Origin: Marinobacter segnicrescens
GTDB taxonomy: Bacteria > Pseudomonadota > Gammaproteobacteria > Pseudomonadales > Oleiphilaceae
Length of the DNA: 64,000 nucleotides
Reading direction: 5' to 3'
NCBI RefSeq assembly: GCF_900111555.1
Contig: NZ_FOHZ01000007.1
Location: forward strand, 62,001-126,000
The position numbers and the translations under genes are program-made. This document shows positions 22,190 to 30,725 of this stretch, in pieces; position 1 is the first letter of the stretch; each line of letters opens with the position of its first letter. Below the pieces are notes generated by a model. That model did not search any database and was not told the origin of the DNA. It saw only the letters and a program-made list of their open reading frames with translations.

Positions 22190-22729
22190 ATGGAGATCGC
22201 CTTCTACCTCAGTGGCCTGGTGGCGGTACTGGCTACCGTGGGCGTGATCACCGGCACCAGCCCGGTGCATGCGGTGGTGTACCTGATCGTCTCGCTGATT
22301 GCCGTGGCCATGGTGTTCTTCGCCCTGGGCGCCCCCTTTGCCGGCGCCCTGGAGATCATTGTCTACGCCGGCGCCATCATGGTGCTGTTTGTGTTCGTGG
22401 TGATGATGCTCAACCTGCGCCCGGACGCGGAGCGGGAGCTGACCTGGACCCACCCCCGTTACTGGCTGGGACCGTCGCTGCTGGCGCTGGTCCTGCTGGG
22501 AGCCTTGCTGGCGCTGCTGCGCCAGGGTGGGGTAAGCGAGGTGATTGACGGAGAACTGCTCACCGCCAGGGCCGTGGGGCTGACCCTGTTCGGCCCCTGG
22601 CTGATGGTGGTGGAACTGGCCGCCATCCTGCTACTGGCGGCGCTGGTCACCGCTTCCCACGTAGGCCGGCGCAGCAACCCCCTGAACCGGAAGATGTCGG
22701 GCAACCGCAACCGGGGAGGCACGCCATGA
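22190..22729 (+). CDS. nuoJ: NADH-quinone oxidoreductase subunit J
   Basis: A 179-residue membrane subunit with five hydrophobic helices. The conserved third-helix region [20 protein letters not shown], with its pi-bulge character, is clear near residues 55-75. AAGGAG precedes the ATG. Its 3' end overlaps nuoK by 4 bases. Confidence 0.95.
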   Translation: MEIAFYLSGLVAVLATVGVITGTSPVHAVVYLIVSLIAVAMVFFALGAPFAGALEIIVYAGAIMVLFVFVVMMLNLRPDAERELTWTHPRYWLGPSLLALVLLGALLALLRQGGVSEVIDGELLTARAVGLTLFGPWLMVVELAAILLLAALVTASHVGRRSNPLNRKMSGNRNRGGTP

Positions 22730-23034
22730 ACGGGATTCCCATGGAGCACGGACTGATCCTGGCCAGCATCCTGTTCAGCCTGGGGCTGGCCGGGTTGATG
22801 CTGCGTCGCAGCATGCTGTTCGTGCTGATGAGCCTGGAAGTGATGCTCAATTCGGCAGCCCTGGCCTTTGTGGTGGGGGCCACCGCCTGGAACCAGCCGG
22901 ACGGCCAGGCCATGTTCCTGCTGGTGATCACCCTGGCGGCAGCAGAAGCCAGTGTCGGCCTGGCGCTGATGATCCAGCTCTACCAGCGTTACCGTTCCCT
23001 TGATCTCGATGCAGCCAGCAGGATGCGTGGATGA
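22726..23034 (+). CDS. nuoK: NADH-quinone oxidoreductase subunit K
   Basis: A 102-residue, three-helix membrane subunit homologous to MrpC of cation/proton antiporters. Conserved glutamates lie in helices 2 and 3: [15 protein letters not shown] and [17 protein letters not shown] overlaps nuoJ, and the next start overlaps its stop. Confidence 0.96.
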   Translation: MNGIPMEHGLILASILFSLGLAGLMLRRSMLFVLMSLEVMLNSAALAFVVGATAWNQPDGQAMFLLVITLAAAEASVGLALMIQLYQRYRSLDLDAASRMRG

Positions 23035-24899
23035 TGGTTACACCGGTGGTACTTTCGTTCCTGTTCCCTCTGATGGGCACCCTGATCCTGGCCTTCTCCG
23101 CCGGGCGCCTGGGGCCCCGGGCCAGTTCCGTCATTGGCGTGGGCAGTGTCGGCCTGGCGGCACTGGCTACCCTGTGGGCGGTGATGGGCCATGGCGGCGG
23201 CACCGAGGGCGTCACCCTGTGGACCTGGATCGCCGTCGGCGACTTCCAGCCCACCATTGGCCTGGCGGTGGATGGCCTGGCCCTGGTGATGATGTCGGTG
23301 ATCACCGGGGTGGGCTTCCTGATCCACCTGTTCGCTGCCTGGTACATGACCGGCGAAGCCGGCATCACCCGCTTCTACGCCTGGATGAACCTGTTCGTGT
23401 TCAGCATGATGCTGCTGGTACTGGGGGACAACCTGCTGTTGCTGTTCCTGGGCTGGGAAGGTGTCGGGCTGTGCAGTTACGGGCTGATTGGCTACTACTA
23501 CCAGGGCCTGGACAATGCCCGGGCCGCCTTCAAGGCCTTTGTGGTGACCCGCATCGGGGATGTGTTCCTGGCATTGGGTCTGTTTCTGATCTTCATGGAG
23601 TTGGGCACCCTGGACATCGCCACGGTGCTGGCCCGGGCACCGGAGCTCTGGGCCGAAGGCAGCGCCACGGCCAACCTCGCCGCCCTGCTGGTACTCGGCG
23701 GCGCCCTGGGCAAGTCCGCCCAGGTACCGCTGCACACCTGGCTGCCGGACGCCATGGCCGGCCCCACGCCGGTGTCCGCCCTGATCCATGCCGCCACCAT
23801 GGTCACCGCGGGGGTCTACCTGATCGCCCGCCTCAACGGGCTGTTCCTGCTGGCGCCGGATGTAATGTTGCTGGTGGGTGTGATCGGCGCCGTCTCCCTG
23901 CTGCTGGCGGCGTTTGCGGCCCTGGCCCAGACCGACATCAAGCGGGTACTGGCCTATTCCACCATGAGCCAGATCGGCTACATGTTCTTTGCCCTGGGGG
24001 TGGGGGCCTTCGACGCCGCCATCTTCCACCTGGTCACCCACGCCTTCTTCAAGGCCCTGCTGTTCCTGTCCGCCGGGGCGGTGATTATCAGCTGCCACCA
24101 CGAGCAGGACATGGGCAAGCTGGGCGGCCTGTGGCGCAAGCTTCCGGTGGCCTATGGCGGCTTTGTCGTCGGTGGCGCCGCGCTGGTGGCGCTGCCGCTG
24201 GTCAGCGCCGGCTTCTTCAGCAAGGACGAAATCCTGTGGCAGGCCATGGCGGCGGAACGCACCGGGCTTCTGATCGCCGGCCTGCTGGGGGCGGTGCTCA
24301 CCGGTATCTACACCGTGCGGTTGATCCTCGGCACCTTCCATGGCGAGCCTGGCAGCGACCATGCCCGCCACCCCGAGCCAGGCACCAGTGTGTTCACCCA
24401 CCACCTGCCACTGGTGGTACTGGCAGTGCTGTCCACTTTCATCGGCGCCTGGATTTACCCGGGCCTGGGAGGGCTGTTCCCGGAAGCGCCAGGGGACACC
24501 GTCGAAACCGGCCACACCCTGCTGCAGGTACTGGCCATGGGCGCGGCCATCGCCGGCCTGGCGCTGGCCGGATGGCTGTTCCTGATGCGCCGGTCTTGGC
24601 TGGACAACATCACTGACAAGGGCGCCGGCGCGGGACTCTGGAAGCTGTGGCACCACGCCTGGGGCTTTGATGCCCTGTTCGACCGGGCACTGGTGCGGCC
24701 CTGGCAATGGAGTGTACGAATGCTGCGGTTCGACTTTATCAACCTGTTCATGAACCTGCCGGCACTGATCGCCCGGGCCTTCAACGCCGGCCTGGTGCGC
24801 AGCCAGAACGGGCGTACCCGCAGCTATGCGGTGGTGATGGTATTTGGGACCACGGTGATATTGCTTGCGCTGGCCCTGGCACCGGGAGGTGGCGCATGA
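23031..24899 (+). CDS. nuoL: NADH-quinone oxidoreductase subunit L
   Basis: A 622-residue antiporter-like proton-pumping subunit. It has the expected pattern of 14 helices plus the long lateral helix and anchoring helix at the C-terminus (about 510-622). The key motif [19 protein letters not shown] and the loop [20 protein letters not shown] are intact, as is [16 protein letters not shown]. It starts within the nuoK stop (ATGATG). Confidence 0.96.
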   Translation: MMVTPVVLSFLFPLMGTLILAFSAGRLGPRASSVIGVGSVGLAALATLWAVMGHGGGTEGVTLWTWIAVGDFQPTIGLAVDGLALVMMSVITGVGFLIHLFAAWYMTGEAGITRFYAWMNLFVFSMMLLVLGDNLLLLFLGWEGVGLCSYGLIGYYYQGLDNARAAFKAFVVTRIGDVFLALGLFLIFMELGTLDIATVLARAPELWAEGSATANLAALLVLGGALGKSAQVPLHTWLPDAMAGPTPVSALIHAATMVTAGVYLIARLNGLFLLAPDVMLLVGVIGAVSLLLAAFAALAQTDIKRVLAYSTMSQIGYMFFALGVGAFDAAIFHLVTHAFFKALLFLSAGAVIISCHHEQDMGKLGGLWRKLPVAYGGFVVGGAALVALPLVSAGFFSKDEILWQAMAAERTGLLIAGLLGAVLTGIYTVRLILGTFHGEPGSDHARHPEPGTSVFTHHLPLVVLAVLSTFIGAWIYPGLGGLFPEAPGDTVETGHTLLQVLAMGAAIAGLALAGWLFLMRRSWLDNITDKGAGAGLWKLWHHAWGFDALFDRALVRPWQWSVRMLRFDFINLFMNLPALIARAFNAGLVRSQNGRTRSYAVVMVFGTTVILLALALAPGGGA

Positions 24900-26428
24900 T
24901 CCTGGTGTGGCTGATCCTGATCCCGTTCCTGGGCGGCCTGCTGTGCTGGCAGGCAGAGCGCTGGGGTGAACAGGCCCCCCGCTGGATTGCCCTGGCCACC
25001 ATGCTGTTCGTGCTGGTGATCAGTGTGCTGCTATGGCTGGGGGGCAACTTCAGCCTGCCTGGGAACGGTGAGAGCCAGTGGCTTCTGGAATGGCGTGTGG
25101 ACTGGATTCCCCGCTTCGGTATTGAGATCCACCTGGCCCTGGATGGCCTGTCGCTGATCCTGGTGGCGCTCACCGGCTTCCTCGGTGCCCTCGCGGTGCT
25201 CTGTTCCTGGCACGAGATTGCCCACCGGGTAGGGTTCTTCCACCTCAACCTGCTGTTTATCCTCGGCGGCGTGGTGGGCGTGTTCCTGGCGCTGGACCTG
25301 TTCCTGTTCTTCCTGTTCTGGGAAATGATGCTGGTGCCCATGTATTTCCTGATTGCCCTGTGGGGCCACAGTGGCTCCCCCGGCCAGACCCGCATCCGCG
25401 CCGCCACCCGCTTCTTCATCTACACCCAGGCCAGCGGCCTGCTGATGCTGGTGGCGATCCTCGCGCTGGTGTTCGTCCATTACAGCAATACTGGCGAACT
25501 GTCGTTCAGCTATGACGTGCTGCGGGGTACCGATGTGCCGGAACCGCTGGCGTTCTGGCTGATGCTGGGGTTCTTTATCGCCTTCGCGGTGAAACTGCCG
25601 GTGGTGCCCTTCCACGGCTGGCTGCCGGACGCCCACGCCCAGGCGCCCACGGCTGGCAGTGTCGACCTGGCGGGCATCCTGCTGAAAACCGCCGCCTACG
25701 GCATGATCCGCTTTGCCCTGCCGCTGTTCCCGGAACAGTCCGCCGCCTTTGCACCGGTCGCCATGACCCTGGGGCTGGTGGGCATCATCTACGGGGCGGT
25801 ACTGGCCTGCGGGCAGCAGGACATCAAGCGACTGATTGCCTATACCAGTATCTCCCACATGGGCTTTGTGCTGATTGCCCTGTATTCCGGCTCGGAACTG
25901 GCGATCCAGGGGGCCATTATCCTGATGGTGGCCCACGCCTTCTCCAGCGCCGGGCTGTTTATCCTCAGCGGCCAGCTTTACGAACGCATCCACACCCGGG
26001 ACATGCGCACCATGGGCGGGCTGTGGAGCCGGATACCGGTGCTGCCCGGGTTTACCCTGTGTTTTGTGGCCGCCTCCCTGGGCATGCCGGCCACCGCCAA
26101 CTTTGTGGGGGAGTTCATGGTGCTGTTTGGCACCTTCCCCAGCGCGCCGGTGGTGGTGGTCATCGCCAGTGTGGGGCTGGTGCTGGCGGCCATCTACTCC
26201 CTGCTACTGATGCAGCGGGTGCACTACGGGCCCGAGTACCGCCCCGGTCCGCTGAAGGGTCCTGACGCCCGGGAGTACGGCATGATGCTGACCCTGCTGG
26301 TGCTGACCATCGCCGTGGGGCTCTACCCGCAACCCCTGCTGGATACCACCGCTGCCGTGGCCGCACCGGTTGCTGAACTGTTCACCGACGGCGCCGATCT
26401 GGCCGCCCGGGCAGGGGAGGTGAACTGA
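24896..26428 (+). CDS. nuoM: NADH-quinone oxidoreductase subunit M
   Basis: A 510-residue antiporter-like proton-pumping subunit. The motifs LFLFFLFWEMMLVPMYFLI, PFHGWLPDAHAQAPTAGSV and LIAYTSISHMGFV are intact. The start at 24896 overlaps the nuoL stop; longer in-frame readings back to 24707 lie inside nuoL. Its last base is shared with the nuoN start. Confidence 0.96.
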   Translation: MILVWLILIPFLGGLLCWQAERWGEQAPRWIALATMLFVLVISVLLWLGGNFSLPGNGESQWLLEWRVDWIPRFGIEIHLALDGLSLILVALTGFLGALAVLCSWHEIAHRVGFFHLNLLFILGGVVGVFLALDLFLFFLFWEMMLVPMYFLIALWGHSGSPGQTRIRAATRFFIYTQASGLLMLVAILALVFVHYSNTGELSFSYDVLRGTDVPEPLAFWLMLGFFIAFAVKLPVVPFHGWLPDAHAQAPTAGSVDLAGILLKTAAYGMIRFALPLFPEQSAAFAPVAMTLGLVGIIYGAVLACGQQDIKRLIAYTSISHMGFVLIALYSGSELAIQGAIILMVAHAFSSAGLFILSGQLYERIHTRDMRTMGGLWSRIPVLPGFTLCFVAASLGMPATANFVGEFMVLFGTFPSAPVVVVIASVGLVLAAIYSLLLMQRVHYGPEYRPGPLKGPDAREYGMMLTLLVLTIAVGLYPQPLLDTTAAVAAPVAELFTDGADLAARAGEVN

Positions 26429-27864
26429 TGCTGACCCTGGAAAGCCTGATTTCCCTGCTACCACTGATCATTGTCGCCACCACCGCCGTGGTAGTGATGC
26501 TGAGTGTGGCCTGGCAGCGGCATCACGCCGGCACCGCCATGGTGTCCGCCGGTGGGCTGGTGCTGGCCTTGCTGAGCGTACCGCTGGCCGCCGGGGCCCT
26601 GATATCACCGCCGCTGATGACGGTGGACGGCCTGGCGATCATGGGCAGCGTACTGGTACTGCTGTGTGCCCTGGTGACTGTAGCCCTCAGCCACCACTAC
26701 TTGACTGGCTATATCGGTCCCCGGGAAGAGTTCTATCTGCTGTTGCTCTGTGCCGTCACCGGCGCCCTGGGGTTGGTGGCGAGCGACCACCTGGCGACCC
26801 TGTTCATCAGCCTGGAGCTGCTGTCCATGCCCTTGTACGGCATGCTGGCCTACAGCTTCCGGGCGGAACGGTCCCTGGAGGCAGGCATCAAGTACCTGGT
26901 GCTATCCGCCGCCGCCACTGCCTTCCTGCTGTTCGGCATGGCGCTGATCTACGCCCGCACCGGCCGCATGGACCTGGCCGGCCTCGCTGCCGGACTGGCC
27001 GCCTCCCCGGATGCCTGGACCCTGGCTGGCGCCGTGCTGATGGTGGTGGGCCTGGGCTTCAAGCTGTCCATCGTGCCTTTCCACCTGTGGACCCCGGACG
27101 TGTACCAGGGCGGCCCGGCCCCGGCCACAATTTTCCTGGCCACGGTGAGCAAGCTGGCGGTATTCCTGGTGTTGCTGCGGTTGGTCATGGTCGCACCCAT
27201 TTTTGATAGTGAGTGGTTACGTACCCTGTTTACACTGCTAGCCCTCATCACCATGCTCGGCGGCAACCTGCTGGCCCTGTTCCAACCCAACCTGAAACGG
27301 CTGCTGGGCTACTCGTCCATCGCCCATTTCGGCTACCTGCTGGTGGCGATTGTCGTAGGGGGACAATTGGCCGTGGAAGCCACCGGGGTCTACCTGATCA
27401 CCTACCTGGTCACCACGCTGGCCGCCTTCGGCGTGGTCACCCAGGTGTCCAGCCCCTTCGGTGGCGAAGACGCCGCCGGCCTGCACCACTACCGGGGACT
27501 GTTCTGGCGCCGGCCGTGGCTGGCTGCCGTCATGACCGTGAGCTTTCTCTCGCTGGCCGGAATTCCGCTGACCGCCGGGTTTATCGGGAAGTTCTATGTA
27601 ATTGCCCTGGGCGTGGCGGATGCCCGGTGGTGGCTGGTGGGCGGCGTAGTCGCCGGCAGTGCTATCGGCCTGTTCTATTACCTGCGGGTGATGGTGACGC
27701 TGTATATGCCGGAGCCTGGGATGCGTCGGCGGGATGCGACCGAAGACTGGGGGAGCCGTGTTGGTGGCCTGACCCTGATAGTGGTAGCTGTGCTGATCCT
27801 CGTCATCGGGGTTTATCCGGCGCCGGTTATTGACTGGGTTGTTGGCTTTTCCGGGGTATTGTGA
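26428..27864 (+). CDS. nuoN: NADH-quinone oxidoreductase subunit N
   Basis: A 478-residue antiporter-like proton-pumping subunit and the last gene of the operon. SLELLSMPLYGMLAY, PFHLWTPDVYQGGPAP and LLGYSSIAHFGYLL match the family. The ATG shares its A with the last base of nuoM. Hairpin copy 4 begins 42 bases after the stop and may mark the transcript end. Confidence 0.96.
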   Translation: MLTLESLISLLPLIIVATTAVVVMLSVAWQRHHAGTAMVSAGGLVLALLSVPLAAGALISPPLMTVDGLAIMGSVLVLLCALVTVALSHHYLTGYIGPREEFYLLLLCAVTGALGLVASDHLATLFISLELLSMPLYGMLAYSFRAERSLEAGIKYLVLSAAATAFLLFGMALIYARTGRMDLAGLAAGLAASPDAWTLAGAVLMVVGLGFKLSIVPFHLWTPDVYQGGPAPATIFLATVSKLAVFLVLLRLVMVAPIFDSEWLRTLFTLLALITMLGGNLLALFQPNLKRLLGYSSIAHFGYLLVAIVVGGQLAVEATGVYLITYLVTTLAAFGVVTQVSSPFGGEDAAGLHHYRGLFWRRPWLAAVMTVSFLSLAGIPLTAGFIGKFYVIALGVADARWWLVGGVVAGSAIGLFYYLRVMVTLYMPEPGMRRRDATEDWGSRVGGLTLIVVAVLILVIGVYPAPVIDWVVGFSGVL

Positions 27865-27905
27865 CTGAGTTTATTCAGCTCTCTCTTGCCTGCTGCTTTA
27901 GAGGT

Positions 27906-27986
27906 GGTGCCGATCCGGGGCCGGGGTGCCAGAACGAAAAACTTCGTTTTCCTGACTGTTCTGGCACCCCGGCCCCGAATCGGCAC
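27906..27986 (-). repeat. Conserved-core hairpin, copy 4
   Basis: Arms 27907-27935 and 27958-27986 pair at 28 of 29 positions, the exception being a G-T wobble. The centre is in reverse orientation (GAAAAAC...GTTTTCCTGACT). It begins 42 bases past the nuoN stop, as copy 2 does after the ABC exporter, and is in the same orientation as copy 2. Confidence 0.88.
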
Positions 27987-28160
27987 ATCTGATCGGGAAA
28001 AGTCGGAATTACCGAGAACTACCCGTCCGCTCGAATTCAGGGAGTGTTTGAGAGTCGTCAGCCGGCATCCGGATACGTCCGAGATCCCGGATGAATAAAC
28101 AGCTGCAGGTGATGCTGACATCCGTCTCGTATCGAAAGGCGTTATCCACCAAGATCAGTA

Positions 28161-28240
28161 GAAAGGGCTCCGGGTACGCCTTCCGGAACAGTAAGGAAAA
28201 CGAAGTTTTTCGTTCCGGAAGGCGTGCCCGGGGCACTTTC
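28161..28240 (+). repeat. Conserved-core hairpin, copy 5
   Basis: Arms 28161-28189 and 28212-28240 pair at 26 of 29 positions; two mismatches are wobbles. The centre is AGTAAGGAAAAC...GTTTTTC, with one change (C to A) in the otherwise constant AGTCAG. It lies downstream of the minus-strand DUF3135 gene. Confidence 0.85.
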
Positions 28241-28380
28241 TGCCCCCGGAACCTTTCCACCCGAAAAGCAGCTGGCAGAGCCAATCAATGGGACCCCTAA
28301 GTAATTTTCATTGCTCACCGAAGGATCCCCGCTTGCCGACCGAGGCTATCCCGGTGCTTCCAGCGTTGACATTGTTTCGA

Positions 28381-28704
28381 TCAGCGGCCTGGCCGCTGAA
28401 AGGGCAAGATTCGAGCTCCCGTCGACACAGAGGGCTCAAGGTGTAGCCGCTGCCCCTGAATGGCCAGGCGCAGGTCCAGAAACGAGTCATGCATCATGGC
28501 CTGGATATCCAGTAGGGCCTTCATTGGGCTGCCAGCCACCCGTCGCCGGGCGTCAATCACAAACTGGATACCACGCAGCCGGCGTCGACTGCACCCGGAA
28601 CTTTGTCGGATACAGTCTTCAATCAACTCCGTGCGCAACACCTCAAATCCTTCCGGGTCACGTCGGGCCAGGTCCCTGAGTTCTTCAAACGTGGGCATGT
28701 CCAT
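28381..28704 (-). CDS. DUF3135 family protein
   Basis: A 107-residue soluble protein with the DUF3135 pattern: PTFEELRDLARRDPEGFEVL at the N-terminus, then RRLRGIQFVIDARRRVAGSP and MMHDSFLDL. The function of this family, found mostly in marine gammaproteobacteria, is unknown to me. AAGGAG lies 7 bases before the ATG at 28704. The last 20 residues are outside the conserved part. It stands alone, flanked by hairpin copies 5 and 6. Confidence 0.8.
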   Translation of the reverse strand: MDMPTFEELRDLARRDPEGFEVLRTELIEDCIRQSSGCSRRRLRGIQFVIDARRRVAGSPMKALLDIQAMMHDSFLDLRLAIQGQRLHLEPSVSTGARILPFQRPGR

Positions 28705-28847
28705 AAATTATCTCCTTCCATGGCTAAAGTAATAGACCAGAACAGTGAGCCAGTCACTGCCAGAAGGTGGCCTGGTCGATACACCTCGAGTACCGCTACT
28801 GGCCGCCGCGCGACAAATCATTGCCCGGCTAATCCGACAGCCAGAAT

Positions 28848-28925
28848 GAAAGGTTCCGGGATGGCCTTCCGAAACAGTCAGAGAAACAACGTTTTTCGTT
28901 TCGGAAGGCCATCCCGGAACCTTTC
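28848..28925 (+). repeat. Conserved-core hairpin, copy 6
   Basis: Arms 28848-28875 and 28898-28925 are perfect complements over 28 bases. The inner arm is CCGAAAC/GTTTCGG where other plus copies have CCGGAAC/GTTCCGG, so the change is compensated on both sides. The centre is AGTCAGAGAAAC...GTTTTTC. It lies between the divergent DUF3135 and monooxygenase genes, 54 bases before the latter. Confidence 0.88.
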
Positions 28926-28979
28926 CACCCCCTCCAGCTCTATGCTACAAAATCAGCAACACTGAAAAGCGAACCATCA

Positions 28980-30455
28980 ATGAGCAGCGAACAAGAACAA
29001 CTCCAATCCTCGCCGCTGGATGTCCTTATCATCGGAGCCGGCCTGTCCGGCATAGGCGCCGCCCGTGCGTTGACCGAAAAATGTCCAGGCAAGCGCTACC
29101 TGATTCTCGAACGCCGACAGGCGATCGGGGGAACCTGGGACCTGTTCCGGTATCCCGGCGTCCGCTCGGACTCCGACATGTACACGCTGAGCTACAGCTA
29201 TAAACCCTGGACCCAACGCAAGGCCATCGCCGACGGCCCGGACATCAAACACTATATCGAGGAGCTTGCCGAAGAGTCCGGCGCCGTCAGGAACATCCGT
29301 TTTCAGCGCTGTGTGGTGTCTGCCAGCTGGTCAGGTAGCGATGGTCTCTGGGCCGTCAAGGCCATCGCCACCGATTCTGAGGGCAAGGAACACGAGGAGA
29401 CCTACCGGGCGCGTTTCATTGCTTCCTGCTCCGGCTACTACAGCTATGATGAAGGCTACCGGCCGACGTTCCCGGGAGAAGAGACCTTCGAGGGACAGAT
29501 CATCCACCCTCAGTTCTGGCCGGAGCATCTCGATTACCAGGACAAGCGTGTGGTGGTGATTGGTAGCGGCGCGACTGCTGTCACCCTGGTGCCAGCCCTG
29601 ACACAGAAGGCACGCCATGTGACCATGCTGCAACGCTCACCCAGTTATGTGGTCACCCGCCCACAGAATGACGGGGTCGCCCTTACTCTGCAGAAATGGC
29701 TACCACTGCGACTTGCGCATCAATTCACCCGCTGGAAAAACGTGCTGCTGGGGTCGTTCTTCTATCACGTTGCACGAACCAGGCCTGAAATGTTCAGGCA
29801 GCGACTGCTGAACATGGTGCAGGACCAGGTTGGCAGCGACGTCGACATAAGACACTTTACACCCTCGTACAAACCCTGGGATCAGCGTATCTGCGCCGTG
29901 CCTGACGGTGACCTGTTCCATGACCTGAGAGCAGGGCGGGCCTCTGTGGTTACTGATAACATTGAACGGTTTACCCCCGGTGGCATCCTCCTCAGCTCCG
30001 GTGAAGAACTGGAAGCCGATATCATCATTACCGCTACCGGCCTGAAGCTCAATGCCCTGGGTGGCATGGCTCTGACGGTAGACGGCCAACCCGTGACTCC
30101 CGGTGATTGCATGTCCTACAAGGGCATGATGCTCAGCGATGTGCCGAACCTGATCATCACGTTCGGCTACACCAACGCCTCCTGGACACTCAAAGCTGAG
30201 CTGACCTCAAACTACACCTGTCGCCTGCTGCGTTACATGGATCGCAAAGGCTATCGGATGGCTGTCCCCCGGGGAGATCCCTCGGTAGGAGCCAGGCCGT
30301 TCCTCGACTTCACATCCGGCTATGTACTGCGGGCGACGGACATCCTGCCCAGGCAGGGCGACCGCGAGCCGTGGCAGGTTCACCAGAACTATCTGAAGGA
30401 CAAGCTGGCGATACAGTACAGTCGTTTAGACGACGGTGTTATGGAGTTCCTGTGA
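28980..30455 (+). CDS. Flavin-containing monooxygenase, Baeyer-Villiger type
   Basis: A 491-residue FAD- and NADPH-dependent monooxygenase. The FAD-binding motif GAGLSG is at 19-24 and the NADPH-binding GSGATA at 195-200. The Baeyer-Villiger fingerprint FxGxxxHxxxWP is complete at 170-181 (FEGQIIHPQFWP). Such enzymes insert an oxygen next to a ketone to give an ester or lactone; relatives in hydrocarbon-using bacteria act on ketones or oxidise alkyl compounds. No signal peptide. There is no strong ribosome-binding site before the ATG. No alcohol dehydrogenase or esterase is adjacent, so the pathway is open. Confidence 0.88.
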   Translation: MSSEQEQLQSSPLDVLIIGAGLSGIGAARALTEKCPGKRYLILERRQAIGGTWDLFRYPGVRSDSDMYTLSYSYKPWTQRKAIADGPDIKHYIEELAEESGAVRNIRFQRCVVSASWSGSDGLWAVKAIATDSEGKEHEETYRARFIASCSGYYSYDEGYRPTFPGEETFEGQIIHPQFWPEHLDYQDKRVVVIGSGATAVTLVPALTQKARHVTMLQRSPSYVVTRPQNDGVALTLQKWLPLRLAHQFTRWKNVLLGSFFYHVARTRPEMFRQRLLNMVQDQVGSDVDIRHFTPSYKPWDQRICAVPDGDLFHDLRAGRASVVTDNIERFTPGGILLSSGEELEADIIITATGLKLNALGGMALTVDGQPVTPGDCMSYKGMMLSDVPNLIITFGYTNASWTLKAELTSNYTCRLLRYMDRKGYRMAVPRGDPSVGARPFLDFTSGYVLRATDILPRQGDREPWQVHQNYLKDKLAIQYSRLDDGVMEFL

Positions 30456-30492
30456 CATAAACCTCAGCACCGGCGTGTCCCAATCCCCTGGA

Positions 30493-30642
30493 TTACCAGT
30501 TCTCGACGAGTTCGGCGTAGACCACCTGCAAGTTATCAATGTGTTTGCCTGAGCGCCCCTGGAAGCCCAGGAAGGCATTGCCTTCCGGCAAGCTAAAAGT
30601 GTGTGGCGGTGCGCGAGCCGGACGATTGACTGCCCCTTCCAT
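30493..30642 (-). pseudogene. Remnant of a jacalin-like lectin domain
   Basis: A 49-codon frame whose C-terminal part reads GNAFLGFQGRSGKHIDNLQV followed by VYAEL and a stop. This resembles the last strands of jacalin-like lectin domains (FxGxxGxxxDxLGxxY). The rest of such a domain (about 90 residues) is missing, since a stop lies 16 codons before the ATG in this frame. I read it as the 3' remnant of a deleted gene; a short standalone protein is less likely. The fold call is from pattern memory only. Confidence 0.4.
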
Positions 30643-30658
30643 CCCGACATCTGTCGGG
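30643..30658. promoter_or_regulatory. Inverted repeat upstream of the beta-propeller gene
   Basis: CCCGACA and TGTCGGG form a perfect 7-bp inverted repeat around a 2-base centre, 67 bases before the lipoprotein start. The spacing fits an operator or promoter-region site. No known regulator motif is recognised. Confidence 0.3.
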
Positions 30659-30725
30659 TACCCGCCGTCTTACCCGAGCCGTAAAGTGACCGACTTTGGC
30701 CGTAAGAAAACTGGGGAGTGGTTGC

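Larger units (their letters stand above)
27865..28380. other. Intergenic region with opposed hairpins 4 and 5
   Basis: A 516-base gap between nuoN and the DUF3135 gene, which converge. It contains hairpin copy 4 (minus) and copy 5 (plus). No convincing gene is seen; short frames here lack recognisable features and overlap the hairpins. Confidence 0.5.

Noticed and set aside
22989-24707. 572-codon minus-strand frame opposite nuoL
   Set aside because: A low-complexity Gln/Gly/His-rich shadow of a membrane-protein gene. No family features.
27906-27986. Treating all six hairpins as ordinary rho-independent terminators
   Set aside because: No T run follows the stems, and copies 1 and 6 lie in divergent promoter regions where no transcript ends. 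Copies 2 and 4 could still act as transcript ends.
28161-28925. A retron or other reverse-transcriptase system to explain the hairpins
   Set aside because: No reverse transcriptase, transposase or integrase gene is present in the window.
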